Source: Pseudomonadales bacterium (lineage in GTDB: Bacteria; Pseudomonadota; Gammaproteobacteria; Pseudomonadales; Halieaceae). From it: a stretch of DNA of 64,000 bases. Of this stretch, positions 40,735 to 50,040 are shown piece by piece. A program made the translations under genes and the position numbers. The notes below the pieces were generated by a model. That model saw only the letters and a program-made list of their open reading frames with translations. It searched no databases and was not told the DNA's origin. Every line of letters starts with the position of its first letter. Positions within the stretch are counted from its first letter, which is position 1. The stretch spans positions 620,001 to 684,000 of the forward strand of contig JACKNU010000001.1 in the NCBI GenBank assembly GCA_024234675.1, written 5' to 3'.

Positions 40735-42234
40735 TCAGGACACCGTCAGCAGGGTGCGCTGCAAGGCGGCATCCCAGGAGGCCAGGCGCTTGCGCCGGGC
40801 GGGCGCTTTCATTTGCGCGCTGAACTCCCGCTGCACCTTCCAGATCTTGCGCAGTTCCCCGGTGCTGCGCCATAGTCCCACGCCCATGCCCGCCAGGTAG
40901 CAGGCACCGGCGACGGTGGTTTCGATCACCTCGGGCCGGATCAGTTTGCGCCCCAGCACGTCTGCCTGTATCTGCATCAGCAGGTCGTTGGCCGCAGCGC
41001 CGCCATCCACCCGCAGGGGCCGCATGCGTCGGCCCATGTCCCGCTCCATGGCCCTCAGGATGTCGGCGTTCTGCAACGCCATGGCGTCCAGGGTGGCCCG
41101 GGCGATGTGGCCGTTACTGCTGCCGCGGGTCAGCCCGGTCAGCGTGCCCCGGGCCTCCGGCGCCCAGTGGGGCGCGCCCAGGCCGGTCAGGGCGGGTACG
41201 AATTCCACGCCGCCGTGATCCTCCACCTGGCGGGCGAGGTCCTCGACCTGCGGCGCGCGCTTGATGATCCCCAGGCCGTCGCGCAGCCACTGCACGGCCG
41301 CGCCGCAGACAAATGCACCGCCCTCCAGGGCATATACCGGGCTGCCCTGCTCGCCCAGTTGCCAGGCCACCGTGGTCAGCAGGCCGGCGTCGGAGTGCAG
41401 CGGTTCGCCGCCGGTATTCATGACGATGAACGAGCCGGTGCCGTAGGTGCACTTGGCGTCGCCGGGGCTGAAGCAGGCCTGGCCGAACAGGGCCGCCTGC
41501 TGGTCACCGGCAACCCCGGCGATGGGTATGCCGTCGGGCAGGCCGGGTATGCCCCGGGTGGTGCCCAGTACGGCGCTGGAAGCGGTGATGCGCGGCAGGA
41601 TGGCAGCGGGCACCTCGAACAGGTCCAGGAGCCGCTCATCCCATTGGCGACTGCCTATACTCATCAGGGAGGTGCGCGAGGCGTTGGACACATCGGTCAC
41701 GTGCTGCTCACCGCCGGTGAGGCGCCAGATGAGATAGCTGTCGACGGTACCCGCGGCGACGCGGCCCTGCTTCAGCAGGCGGGCAATACCCGGGGTGTTC
41801 CTGAGCAGCCAGCGATACTTGCTGGCGGAAAAATAGGGGTCCAGCACCAGGCCGGAGCGTTCGCGTATAGTTGCTGCATGCCCTGCGCTGCGCAGGGTCT
41901 CGCAAAACTCCGTGGTCCGGCGACACTGCCAGACGACGGCGTTATTGAGGGCTTCGCCGCTGCGCCGATCCCACACCAGCGCGGTCTCGCGCTGGTTGGT
42001 TATGCCGATGGCGGCGATCTCGGTGGGCTTGCAGACCCGCTTGCGCAGGATGGCGCGGATACCCTTGCCCACCGAGGCCCAGATATCGGCCGGGCGGTGT
42101 TCCACCCAGCCCGGTTTCGGGTAGAGCTGCGGGAACTCGTGGTTGACGCTGGCCCGCAGCTCACCGCGGGCATCCATCAGGGCGACGGTACTGCCGGTCG
42201 TACCCTGGTCTATCGCCAGTACGAATTCCGCCAT
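40735..42234 (-). CDS. glpK: glycerol kinase
   Basis: The 499-residue product has the FGGY-kinase signatures: VLAIDQGTTGSTVALMD at the N-terminus, GITNQRETALVWDR with the glycerol-binding Arg-Glu, TDVSNASRTSLM, VAGDQQAALFGQA, and CTYGTGSFIVMNTG. It phosphorylates glycerol to glycerol-3-phosphate in the cytosol. No glpF or glpD is adjacent; it sits between an aldehyde dehydrogenase and a small zinc-ribbon gene, so substrate specificity may differ (other polyol kinases share the fold), but the sequence is close to GlpK. Confidence 0.93.
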   Translation of the reverse strand: MAEFVLAIDQGTTGSTVALMDARGELRASVNHEFPQLYPKPGWVEHRPADIWASVGKGIRAILRKRVCKPTEIAAIGITNQRETALVWDRRSGEALNNAVVWQCRRTTEFCETLRSAGHAATIRERSGLVLDPYFSASKYRWLLRNTPGIARLLKQGRVAAGTVDSYLIWRLTGGEQHVTDVSNASRTSLMSIGSRQWDERLLDLFEVPAAILPRITASSAVLGTTRGIPGLPDGIPIAGVAGDQQAALFGQACFSPGDAKCTYGTGSFIVMNTGGEPLHSDAGLLTTVAWQLGEQGSPVYALEGGAFVCGAAVQWLRDGLGIIKRAPQVEDLARQVEDHGGVEFVPALTGLGAPHWAPEARGTLTGLTRGSSNGHIARATLDAMALQNADILRAMERDMGRRMRPLRVDGGAAANDLLMQIQADVLGRKLIRPEVIETTVAGACYLAGMGVGLWRSTGELRKIWKVQREFSAQMKAPARRKRLASWDAALQRTLLTVS

Positions 42235-42236
42235 TC

Positions 42237-43664
42237 CTACTCCCCGTAGCCTGCTACCGCCTTGATTTCAAGGAAGTCGGTAAAGCCGTGGGCGCCCCAC
42301 TCGCGGCCGTTGCCGGACTGCTTGTAGCCGCCGAAGGGCACGTCGAAACCGGCACCGGCGCCATTGACGGCGATGTTGCCGGCGCGAATCCGGGCCGCGA
42401 CCTTCCGAGCGTGGGCTATATCGCCGCTCTGTACATAGCCGGCCAGGCCGTAGGGGGTATCGTTGGCGATGCGGATGGCCTCTTCCTCGCTGTCGTAGGG
42501 AATCATGGTCAGCACCGGGCCGAAGATTTCCTCGCGGGCGATGGTCATCTCGTTGTTGGCCTCCGAGAACACCGTGGGGCGCACGAAGTAGCCTTTTTCG
42601 ATGCCCTCGGGGCGGCCGGGACCGCCGGTGACCAGCTTGGCGCCCTCCTTGATGCCCGCCTCGATCAGGCCCTGGATCTTGTTGAACTGCACTTCGGAGA
42701 CCACCGGGCCCATGGTGGTGCCATCGGCGCTCGGGTCACCCACTTTCACCGCTTCGGTGACCTTCGCCGCAATGGCCTCGGCCTCGGCCAGCCTGGCCCG
42801 GGGCACCAGCATGCGCGAGGGGGCGTTACAGGACTGCCCGGTGTTCTGGTACATGTGCATGACGCCGCTGGTGACCGCCTTCTCCAGGTCGGCGTCTTCC
42901 AGGATGATATTGGGGGACTTGCCGCCCAGTTCCTGGGTAACGCGCTTGACCGTGGGGGCGGCATTCTGCGCCACCAGCGAACCGGCGCGGGTGGAACCGG
43001 TAAAGGACATCATGTCCACGTCGGGATGCCTGGACAGGGCCGTGCCCACTACCGGACCGTCGCCGTTGACCAGGTTGAACACACCGGCGGGTACACCCGC
43101 CTCGTCCATGATGCGGGCGAAGATATAAGCGGACAGGGGCGCCACCTCGCTGGGTTTGAGCACCATGGTGCAGCCCACGGCCAGGGCCGGGGCCACCTTG
43201 CAGCTGATCTGGTTGACCGGCCAGTTCCAGGGGGTGATCAGGCCGCAGACGCCGATGGGCTCCTTGAACACCCGGTTGGGGCCCAGGTCTTCCTCGAACT
43301 TGAAGGTCTTGAGGACCTTGGCCGCCTCTTTCAGGTGTCCCAGGCCGGTGTAGGCCTGGGCGCCGGCCGCGAGTTCCCTGGGTGCGCCCATTTCCTCGCG
43401 AATGGCGTCGGCCACGTCGTTATAGTGCTTCTGGTAGACCTCGGCGCAGGATTCCAGCAGCTCGATGCGCTCCTGCACCGAGGTACGGCTGTAGCTGGCA
43501 AAGGCCGCCTTGGCGGCGGCAACCGCGGCATTCACATCTTCCTCGCTGCCCAGCGCGATGTGGGCGCACACTTCTTCGGTGGCGGGATTGATGACATCGA
43601 AACTGTTGGGCGTGACCGGATCAACCCATTGGCCGTTGATATAAAACTGGGTGTACTCGCGCAT
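42237..43664 (-). CDS. NAD-dependent aldehyde dehydrogenase
   Basis: ATG 43664 with CGGAG 8 nt upstream gives 475 residues. Motifs: PWNWPVNQISCKVAPALAVG, catalytic Glu in QELGGKSP, catalytic Cys in NTGQSCNAPSR, and PFGGYKQSGNGREWGAHG at the C-terminus. The CNAPSR after the active Cys is typical of a subgroup different from betaine or succinate-semialdehyde enzymes; the substrate is unknown. Its stop is 2 nt upstream of the glpK start, so the two are very likely in one operon. Confidence 0.93.
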   Translation of the reverse strand: MREYTQFYINGQWVDPVTPNSFDVINPATEEVCAHIALGSEEDVNAAVAAAKAAFASYSRTSVQERIELLESCAEVYQKHYNDVADAIREEMGAPRELAAGAQAYTGLGHLKEAAKVLKTFKFEEDLGPNRVFKEPIGVCGLITPWNWPVNQISCKVAPALAVGCTMVLKPSEVAPLSAYIFARIMDEAGVPAGVFNLVNGDGPVVGTALSRHPDVDMMSFTGSTRAGSLVAQNAAPTVKRVTQELGGKSPNIILEDADLEKAVTSGVMHMYQNTGQSCNAPSRMLVPRARLAEAEAIAAKVTEAVKVGDPSADGTTMGPVVSEVQFNKIQGLIEAGIKEGAKLVTGGPGRPEGIEKGYFVRPTVFSEANNEMTIAREEIFGPVLTMIPYDSEEEAIRIANDTPYGLAGYVQSGDIAHARKVAARIRAGNIAVNGAGAGFDVPFGGYKQSGNGREWGAHGFTDFLEIKAVAGYGE

Positions 43665-43915
43665 TATTGCTCTCCGTAGACTGTGAACCGTAAAACCAGA
43701 ATCGCTGGTGAGGGCGAAGTGTAGCACTATCCCGGCAACGCGCTACCACCCGGCGGGGTTAGCGGAGCAAACCACAGGCCGGGGCCGCGAGGATGTCCTT
43801 CCACAGTGGCGCCTGCGGCCATGTGCCGGTCGCGCCCCGCCATTGTTTTTCGCCCGCCTATCACGCAAAATGCCGCCCGCAAACGAATAACGGCCATCCC
43901 AGGAGACCACTGACC

Positions 43916-45052
43916 ATGGACAACGAAGAACTGACCCTGTTTCGCGATATGACCCGCCGCGCCCTGGAACAGGAAATCGCGCCTCACATCGAAGAGTGGG
44001 AGCAGCAGCACATCGTCCCCCGGGAACTGTGGAACACCCTGGGCGCCGCCGGGCTGCTGTGCCCGGACATGCCCGAGGAATACGGCGCTGCCGGTACCAC
44101 CCCGCAGGTCACCTTCGCGATAATCGAGGAGCTGTCACACATGGGTTTTGGCGGCATCGCCAGCGGGTATGGCATTCACAGCAATATCGTGGCGCCCTAC
44201 ATCAACCACTTCGGCACCGAGGAACAGAAGCAGCAGTGGCTGCCTAAAATGGTCACCGGCGAGGCGGTCGGCGCCCTGGCCATGACCGAGCCCGGTGCCG
44301 GCTCCGACGTGCAGGGCATTCGCACCAGCGCGGTCAAGGACGGCGACGGCTGGATACTCAACGGCTCCAAGATCTTCATCACCAACGGCATCCACGCTGA
44401 CGTGGTCATCGTCGCCGCCATCACCGACCCCGGCAAGGGCGCCAAGGGCACCTCCCTGTTCCTGGTGGACACCACCCTGCCCGGCTTCGAGCGCGGCAAG
44501 AAGATCGAGAAAATCGGGCAGCACACCTCCGATACCGCCGAATTGTTCTTCCAGGACGTGCGCCTGCCCGCCAACGCCCTGCTGGGGGAGCTCAACAAGG
44601 GCTTCGTGATCATGATGAAGGAGCTGCCCCGCGAGCGCCTGGGCATCGCCGCCCAGGCGGTGGCCTCCGCCGAGGGCGCCCTGGCCATCACCGTGGACTA
44701 CGTGCTGGAGCGCAAGGCTTTCGGCCAGAGCGTGGGCAGCTTCCAGAACACCCGCTTCACCCTGGCGGAAGTCAAAACCGAGGCGGCCATCAATCGCGCG
44801 TTCTACGAAAAGTGCGCCAATGCCTACGCGGCGGGCGAACTGTCGGCGGAGGATGCCGCCATGCTGAAATACGCCTCCACCGAGATGCAGTGCAAGACCA
44901 TAGACCAGTGCCTGCAGCTGTTCGGTGGCTACGGCTACACCGCCGAGTACCCCATCTCCCGCTTCTATACCGATGCCCGCATCCAGCGCATCTACGGCGG
45001 CACCTCGGAAATCATGCGCGAGCTGGTGGCGCGCTCCATACTGGGCCGCTGA
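43916..45052 (+). CDS. acyl-CoA dehydrogenase, long-chain/LCAD-like type
   Basis: ATG 43916 (AGGAG 11 nt upstream) gives 378 residues. MTEPGAGSDVQGIRTSAVKDGDGW is the FAD/substrate-contact region and QLFGGYGYTAEYPISRFYTDARIQRIYGGTSEIMRE the C-terminal one. The usual base position (Glu before GTSE, as in MCAD) is Gly here, while helix G keeps ELPRERL, whose Glu serves as base in LCAD and isovaleryl-CoA dehydrogenase. It oxidises an acyl-CoA with electrons going to ETF. No ETF gene is in the window. Confidence 0.93.
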   Translation: MDNEELTLFRDMTRRALEQEIAPHIEEWEQQHIVPRELWNTLGAAGLLCPDMPEEYGAAGTTPQVTFAIIEELSHMGFGGIASGYGIHSNIVAPYINHFGTEEQKQQWLPKMVTGEAVGALAMTEPGAGSDVQGIRTSAVKDGDGWILNGSKIFITNGIHADVVIVAAITDPGKGAKGTSLFLVDTTLPGFERGKKIEKIGQHTSDTAELFFQDVRLPANALLGELNKGFVIMMKELPRERLGIAAQAVASAEGALAITVDYVLERKAFGQSVGSFQNTRFTLAEVKTEAAINRAFYEKCANAYAAGELSAEDAAMLKYASTEMQCKTIDQCLQLFGGYGYTAEYPISRFYTDARIQRIYGGTSEIMRELVARSILGR

Positions 45053-45061
45053 TCCCGCCGC

Positions 45062-45100
45062 GGCCAGCCGGGCCGGGCCAGCAGGTCATCCCGGCTGGCC
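45062..45100. terminator. bidirectional hairpin between convergent genes
   Basis: GGCCAGCCGGG (45062-45072) and CCCGGCTGGCC (45090-45100) are perfect inverted repeats with a 17-nt loop, lying 9 nt past the acyl-CoA dehydrogenase stop and over the stop of the convergent AEC transporter gene. No T-tract is present. Confidence 0.55.
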
Positions 45101-46054
45101 CACCAGCGCAAACAGTGACAGCAGGAAAAACCCCAGCGTCACCGTCACGATGGACAGCAGAGTCGTGAGCACCACGATGTTGGCTGCCAGCACCCCGTCG
45201 CCGCGCGCCGCGACCACCATCACGAAGCTCGCCGCCGCCACCGGCGAGGAGATCAGCAGGAACAGCACGCCCAGCGGCTCGCCGCGTACCCCCATGGCCA
45301 GGGCCAGCACGACCGTCAGCAGCGGCCCGACACACAGCCGCCAGGCGGTCGCCTCCCAGGCCAGCGAGCCGGTACCCCGCAGCCTGGACAATTGCATGGC
45401 GCCGCCTATGCACACCAGCATCAGCGGCAGGAACAGGGCGGACAGCGCGGCACCGGCCGGCACTACCAGCGCGGGCACCGGCAGCGGCGAAACCGACAGC
45501 AGCACCCCGCCGCTGATGCCAATGATCAACGGATTGCGGGCGATACCCTTGAGCAGGTCCAGCAGCGACGTGCCGCTGCCCAGCGTGCTGTTGAGCACCC
45601 ATACGGCCAGCACGTTGTACAGCGCGGTCAGCAGTGCCACCGGCAGCGCCGCCAGCAACGGTCCGCGCTCGCCGTAGGCCGACACCGCCAGGCCCAGGCC
45701 GACGATGGCGAGATTGGAGCGGAACGCGGCCTGCACGAAGATTCCCTGCAGTGCCCGTGGGTGGCCGCGCCAGCGACTGTAGAACCAGGCCAGGCCGAGG
45801 GTCAGGCCTGTGCCCAGCGCCCCCGCCAGCAGGTAACGGGCGCCGCCCAGGTCGGCGTAATCCACCTGGGCGGCGCTGGTGAACAGCATCAGCGGCAGGC
45901 CGTAATTGAAGGCCAGGCGCGACACCGTGCCGATCAGTTCCGCGGAGACCAGCCCCAGGCGGCGCAGTACAAGGCCCAGGACCACCCATGCGAAGGTCGG
46001 TATGGATACGGCCAGGGCGCTGTAGAACAGCGCCAGGGATTCGGGACCAGTCAA
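45086..46054 (-). CDS. AEC family (auxin efflux carrier-like) transporter
   Basis: The 322-residue product has about ten membrane helices in the two-times-five arrangement of the AEC/BART superfamily, with FNYGLPLMLFTSAAQVD in the first half and LIIGISGGVLLS plus FLPLMLVCIGGAMQL in the second. Bacterial members export or import carboxylates and amino-acid-related anions. The start appears to be TTG 46054: an upstream ATG is out of frame and no internal ATG is near. It is 28 nt downstream of the aminotransferase gene on the same strand, which suggests a common substrate. Confidence 0.85.
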   Translation of the reverse strand: MTGPESLALFYSALAVSIPTFAWVVLGLVLRRLGLVSAELIGTVSRLAFNYGLPLMLFTSAAQVDYADLGGARYLLAGALGTGLTLGLAWFYSRWRGHPRALQGIFVQAAFRSNLAIVGLGLAVSAYGERGPLLAALPVALLTALYNVLAVWVLNSTLGSGTSLLDLLKGIARNPLIIGISGGVLLSVSPLPVPALVVPAGAALSALFLPLMLVCIGGAMQLSRLRGTGSLAWEATAWRLCVGPLLTVVLALAMGVRGEPLGVLFLLISSPVAAASFVMVVAARGDGVLAANIVVLTTLLSIVTVTLGFFLLSLFALVGQPG

Positions 46055-46082
46055 GGAGCGGGCATACCGGGCTCAGGAAGCC

Positions 46083-47426
46083 CTATTTTGCCAGTTCCAT
46101 CACGGTTTCGCCGAGGGCGCTGAGCAGGCTGTCGATCTGCTCTTTCTCGATAACGAAGGGCAGCCCCAACTGGATGGTGTCACCGCCATAGCGCACGTAG
46201 AAGCCCTTGCGCCACATGGCCATGGCGATCTCGTAGGGGCGCCGCGCCGGCTCACCGGGATAGGCCTGCAACTGCAGGGCACCGGCAAAACCGAAATTGC
46301 GGATATCCTCGATATAGGGCAGTCCCTGCAACTCGTGCAGCCCCTCTTCAAAATACGGCGCCAGCTCCGCCACCCGCTGGGGCAGCCGCTCCCGCTCCAG
46401 GATATCCAGCGCGGCAATGCCGGCCGCACAGGCCACCGGGTGCGCCGAGTAGGTATAGCCGTGGGGGAATTCCAGCATGTAGTCCGGCCCGCCCTGCTCC
46501 ATGAAGGTGTTGTAGATATCGCTGTGTGCGACCACCGCCCCCATGGGCACCGCGCCGTTGGTGAGCTGCTTGGCCAGGTTGATGATATCCGGCACCACCC
46601 CGAACACCTCGGCCCCGGTGGTGCCGCCACAGCGGCCCAGGCCCGTGATCACCTCGTCGAAAATCAGCAGGATGTCATTGGCGGTACAGATATCCCGCAG
46701 CCGCTGCAGGTAGCCCGCCGGCGGCGGAATGACCCCCGCGGAACCCGCCATGGGCTCGACGATCACCGCGGCGATATTGCTGGCGTCGTGCAGGGCGATG
46801 ATGTCGTTCAGTTCATTGGCCAGCTCCCAGCCACGGCTGGGCATGCCACGGGTGAAGGCATTCTCGCCGCGCAGGGTGTGGGACAGGTGGTCGGCCTCCA
46901 CAGCCGGCCCGAACAGCTTGCGGTTGGCACCGATGCCGCCCACGGAAATGCCGCCGAAGTTGACCCCGTGATAGCCCTTCTCGCGGCCGATCAGCCTGGT
47001 CTTGCTCGGCCGGCCCTTGAGACGCCAGTAGGCCCTGGCCATCTTCAGGGCGGTGTCGGCGGACTCGGAGCCGGAACCGGTGAAGAACACATAGTCCAGC
47101 CCGTCGGGGGTGAGCGCCTTGATGCGGTTGGCCAGCTCGAAGGAACCCGGGTGGCCGAACTGGAAGGCCGGGGCATAGTCCAGGGTCTGCAGCTGGCTGT
47201 GCACCGCCTCGGCGATTTCCGGGCGGTTGTGCCCCGCCCCGCAGCACCACAGGCCCGACAGCCCGTCCAGCACCTCGCGGCCGCGATCGTCGATAAAATG
47301 CACGCCCCGGGCGCCGACGATAATGCGCGGATCCGCCTTGAACTGGCGATTGCCGGTGTAGGGCATCCAGTGGGCTTCCAGCTGTTCCCGGGTGAGTTTG
47401 CGTGAGTCGATGGACATATTGGTCAT
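46083..47426 (-). CDS. omega-amino acid:pyruvate aminotransferase (beta-alanine--pyruvate type)
   Basis: ATG 47426 gives 447 residues; GGAG lies about 9 nt upstream. LEAHWMPYTGNRQFKADPRII, LSGLWCCGAGHNRPEI, LIFDEVITGLGR (cofactor Asp) and NLAKQLTNGAVPMGAVV (PLP Lys) match Pseudomonas omega-amino acid:pyruvate aminotransferases closely in order and wording. The enzyme would transfer an amino group from beta-alanine or another omega-amine to pyruvate, leaving a semialdehyde for the two aldehyde dehydrogenases in this region. A hairpin and a weak promoter lie in its leader. Confidence 0.9.
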   Translation of the reverse strand: MTNMSIDSRKLTREQLEAHWMPYTGNRQFKADPRIIVGARGVHFIDDRGREVLDGLSGLWCCGAGHNRPEIAEAVHSQLQTLDYAPAFQFGHPGSFELANRIKALTPDGLDYVFFTGSGSESADTALKMARAYWRLKGRPSKTRLIGREKGYHGVNFGGISVGGIGANRKLFGPAVEADHLSHTLRGENAFTRGMPSRGWELANELNDIIALHDASNIAAVIVEPMAGSAGVIPPPAGYLQRLRDICTANDILLIFDEVITGLGRCGGTTGAEVFGVVPDIINLAKQLTNGAVPMGAVVAHSDIYNTFMEQGGPDYMLEFPHGYTYSAHPVACAAGIAALDILERERLPQRVAELAPYFEEGLHELQGLPYIEDIRNFGFAGALQLQAYPGEPARRPYEIAMAMWRKGFYVRYGGDTIQLGLPFVIEKEQIDSLLSALGETVMELAK

Positions 47427-47451
47427 TGCAGCGGGCTCCGGTTGGCTGACT

Positions 47452-47517
47452 CCACCCCGGTTCAGGTTCGCGGGGTGGTGATACACACCATTATCCACGA
47501 ATATGCCGTTTCATTAA
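47452..47517 (-). promoter_or_regulatory. leader hairpin and possible promoter of the aminotransferase gene
   Basis: On the minus strand TTAATG (47517-47512) and GATAAT (47495-47490), 16 bp apart, form a weak sigma-70-type promoter. The predicted transcript then contains a 7-bp stem CCACCCC/GGGGTGG (47478-47472 with 47458-47452), 26 nt before the start codon. The hairpin could modulate translation or be an operator in DNA. Confidence 0.3.
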
Positions 47518-47633
47518 CTATCACTTTTGGGGGAGGTCCGGGCTTTCAACGCGCTTTACCCTTAGCAGGTGTGAGTCGGCACAGCCTCCCGGGACCGAAC
47601 CTCGACACCAATGAAGCCGCCTTTACCCAACGC

Positions 47634-49346
47634 CTAGTCTTGGTACCCGGTAATCGCCTTGGCGGCCTGGTAGGCAAAGGTCATGGCCGGGCCCAGGGTC
47701 GAGCCCGGGCCGGGATAGCACGGCAGGGTCGGGGCACTGCAATTGCCGATGGCATACAGGCCCTCGATGACATGGCCGTCCTCGTGCAGCACCTGGGCAT
47801 CGGCATTGGTCACCATACCGCCCTGGGTCCCGAAATCACCCGGGTCTACCCGCATCGCGTAAAACGGCGGCTTGTCGATAGGCCCCAGGCAGGGATTGGG
47901 GGTCACCCGGGGGTCGCCGTAGTAACGGTCATAGGCCGACTCGCCGCGATGACATTCCGGGTCAACGCCGGTGCGCGCATACTCATTCATGTCGGCCACG
48001 GTTTTTGCCAGGCCGTCGACATCGACGCCGATCCTGGTGGCCAGTTCGGCAATCGTATCGGCGCGCACCACGAAACCCTGCCGCTCGTAGCTTTTGGGCA
48101 ACATCCAGTCCGGGCGGAACTTGCTGTTGTACAGCGGGCCGACAAAATACCTGGCGCGAAAGTCTGCATCGAATATCTGCCAGCTGGGATTGCAGGGATT
48201 GTCCTCGCTGTGTTTACGGAACGTCTCCTGCTGGAAAGCCATATAGTTTTGCGATTCGTTGCTGAAGCGCTGTCCCGCCGGGTTCACCACAATGGAGCCC
48301 GGGTAGGATTTCTCCATAATGCTCAGCCACGGAATCTCCTCCCCCGGGGCCGAGATAGTGTTGCACCACCAGGCCTCGTTGAGCCGGTGCATCCTGGCGC
48401 CCAGGCGAATGCCCTCGCGGATAGCGTCGCCGGTGTTGTCGCGGGTGCCGGCGCTCCAGCGGTGATCGGTAGGCTGCGGCAGGTATTGCTCGCGCATCTG
48501 CTGGTTGTGCTCGAAACCACCGGCGGCGAGTATCACTGCCCTGCGGGCCTGGATGCGCAGGGGCTGGCCATTGCGCACCACTTCCACCCCCAGCACCCTG
48601 CCCTCCTCATCCACTACCCGGGTCATGGCGGTGTTGAGCCACAGGGGGATGTCGCGGTCCAGCATCGAAGCGCGCAGCCGGGCCACGCCGGCGCAGCCGG
48701 TGGCGAGGCGGCGGTGGAACCGGTCCTTCAGGCGCCAGGGTATGTCCAGCAGGTAGGCACCGAACAATCTGGCGGCGATTTTCCACCAGCCTGGCTGCTG
48801 GCCGATCAACAGGGCCGCCTCCTCCTGGGTGATGCCGACGACCCCGGCCAGGTGCATCATGGGGTGCGTGCGACGCAGGCGCCGCCACTCCTCACCCAGC
48901 TGATCGGCGTTAAAGGGTTCGGGCTCCATGGAGCGATGCCCCTCCCTGGCGCCCTCCAGGTTGGTGTAGTAATCCGGATAGTGAGCCAGGCTGATATAGC
49001 GCGAGCGGGTGCGCCGGTGCAGGAACTCGACCATTTTGGGGCCGTTTTCCAGGTAGGCGTCCAACTGGTAGTCGGGGACCTCCTCGGTGGTAATTAACTG
49101 GCGCAGGTAAGTCCGCGCCTCCTCGATGGAGTCGGCGGCGCCCGCCGCGCTGGCGTAGCGGTTACAGGGAATCCACACGCCACCACCGGATGTAGAGCTG
49201 GTGCCGCCGTACAGGTGAGACTTCTCTACAACCAGTACGTCCCGCACGCCCATTTCGTAGCTGCACAGGGCCGCGGTCAGGCCGCCGTTGCCGGAACCGA
49301 CCACTACCACGTCGAAACTGTAATCCCACCGCTGCTCTGCGCTCAT
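47634..49346 (-). CDS. 3-ketosteroid Delta1-dehydrogenase-like FAD flavoprotein
   Basis: The 570-residue product opens with an FAD fold (DVVVVGSGNGGLTAALCSYEMG, about 12-33) and GGTSSTSGGGVWIPCN. At the C-terminus are PPFYAMRVDPGDFGTQGGMVTN, matching the Tyr/Gly active-site segment of KstD, and CYPGPGSTLGPAMTFAYQAA. Such enzymes introduce a 1,2-double bond in 3-ketosteroids or related ketone rings, but many homologues have other substrates, and no other steroid-degradation genes are seen. A final stretch of about 200 nt downstream holds no gene. Confidence 0.88.
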   Translation of the reverse strand: MSAEQRWDYSFDVVVVGSGNGGLTAALCSYEMGVRDVLVVEKSHLYGGTSSTSGGGVWIPCNRYASAAGAADSIEEARTYLRQLITTEEVPDYQLDAYLENGPKMVEFLHRRTRSRYISLAHYPDYYTNLEGAREGHRSMEPEPFNADQLGEEWRRLRRTHPMMHLAGVVGITQEEAALLIGQQPGWWKIAARLFGAYLLDIPWRLKDRFHRRLATGCAGVARLRASMLDRDIPLWLNTAMTRVVDEEGRVLGVEVVRNGQPLRIQARRAVILAAGGFEHNQQMREQYLPQPTDHRWSAGTRDNTGDAIREGIRLGARMHRLNEAWWCNTISAPGEEIPWLSIMEKSYPGSIVVNPAGQRFSNESQNYMAFQQETFRKHSEDNPCNPSWQIFDADFRARYFVGPLYNSKFRPDWMLPKSYERQGFVVRADTIAELATRIGVDVDGLAKTVADMNEYARTGVDPECHRGESAYDRYYGDPRVTPNPCLGPIDKPPFYAMRVDPGDFGTQGGMVTNADAQVLHEDGHVIEGLYAIGNCSAPTLPCYPGPGSTLGPAMTFAYQAAKAITGYQD

Positions 49347-49553
49347 GGCACACCCTCAGGACAATTGGCGCCATGGTAGCGCACTGGCCACAGATAACAG
49401 CGAGCGCAACGTCTTAAGCCTGTGCAGGTTCAATAAATTGGCCGGTGAAAAATACTTGTACCGGCGCCGGCGTTGCATACACTGGTATGGCGCGGCCAGC
49501 GGGCTGCGCTTTTGTTGACACAGCCCATGACAGAACCCACTCAGGAAGAGACC

Positions 49554-50033
49554 ATGCCCACAACCCATTCCAAGCGCTTCATCGCCGGGGCCGCCCTGTG
49601 CGGCGCCCTGTTTTCCCTGCCCGCCGTATCCCACTTCGACGAGGAGCAGATGCCGCAGTCCTACCGGCAGTCCTACTTCGCCCTGCTGGCGGCCAATTTT
49701 GGTCCCATGGTGGCGTCCGTAAAAGGCGAGATTCCCTGGGACCAGACCAAGATGGAGAACTGGGCCAATGACCTGGCGGCGCTGTCCACCCTGGACGTGA
49801 TGCGCGGCTTCGTCGACGGTTCCGACAAGGGCACGACCCGGGCCAAGCCGGAGATCTGGGAAAACAAGGACGACTTCAGCGCCAAGATGGATGACCTGCA
49901 CAAGGCGCTGGCCGCCCTGCAGCAGACCACTGCCGGCGGTGATCGCAAGGCCATCGCCGAGTCGGTTGCAACCGCGGGCAAGGCCTGCAAGTCATGCCAT
50001 GACGACTATAAGGCGGAGAACTATATTTATTGA
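49554..50033 (+). CDS. cytochrome c' / c556 family protein
   Basis: ATG 49554 with GGAAGAG upstream gives 159 residues: a signal peptide (to about residue 26), a four-helix-bundle core (QMPQSYRQSYFALLAANFGPMVASVKG near the front) and the haem-binding motif CKSCHDDYK at the extreme C-terminus, which is the class II layout. It should be a periplasmic mono-haem protein that binds NO or transfers electrons. A cytochrome b561 gene on the opposite strand nearby is a frequent partner in other genomes. Confidence 0.92.
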   Translation: MPTTHSKRFIAGAALCGALFSLPAVSHFDEEQMPQSYRQSYFALLAANFGPMVASVKGEIPWDQTKMENWANDLAALSTLDVMRGFVDGSDKGTTRAKPEIWENKDDFSAKMDDLHKALAALQQTTAGGDRKAIAESVATAGKACKSCHDDYKAENYIY

Positions 50034-50040
50034 GCAATAT

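Noticed and set aside
42288..43679. 463-codon plus-strand frame opposite the aldehyde dehydrogenase
   Set aside because: Antisense Gly/His/Ala-rich frame; no motifs or start signals.
47525..47600. tRNA-like sequence (GGGACCGAACCTCGACACCA) after the KstD gene
   Set aside because: No cloverleaf can be formed: no D-arm, anticodon arm or canonical TTC in the T-loop.
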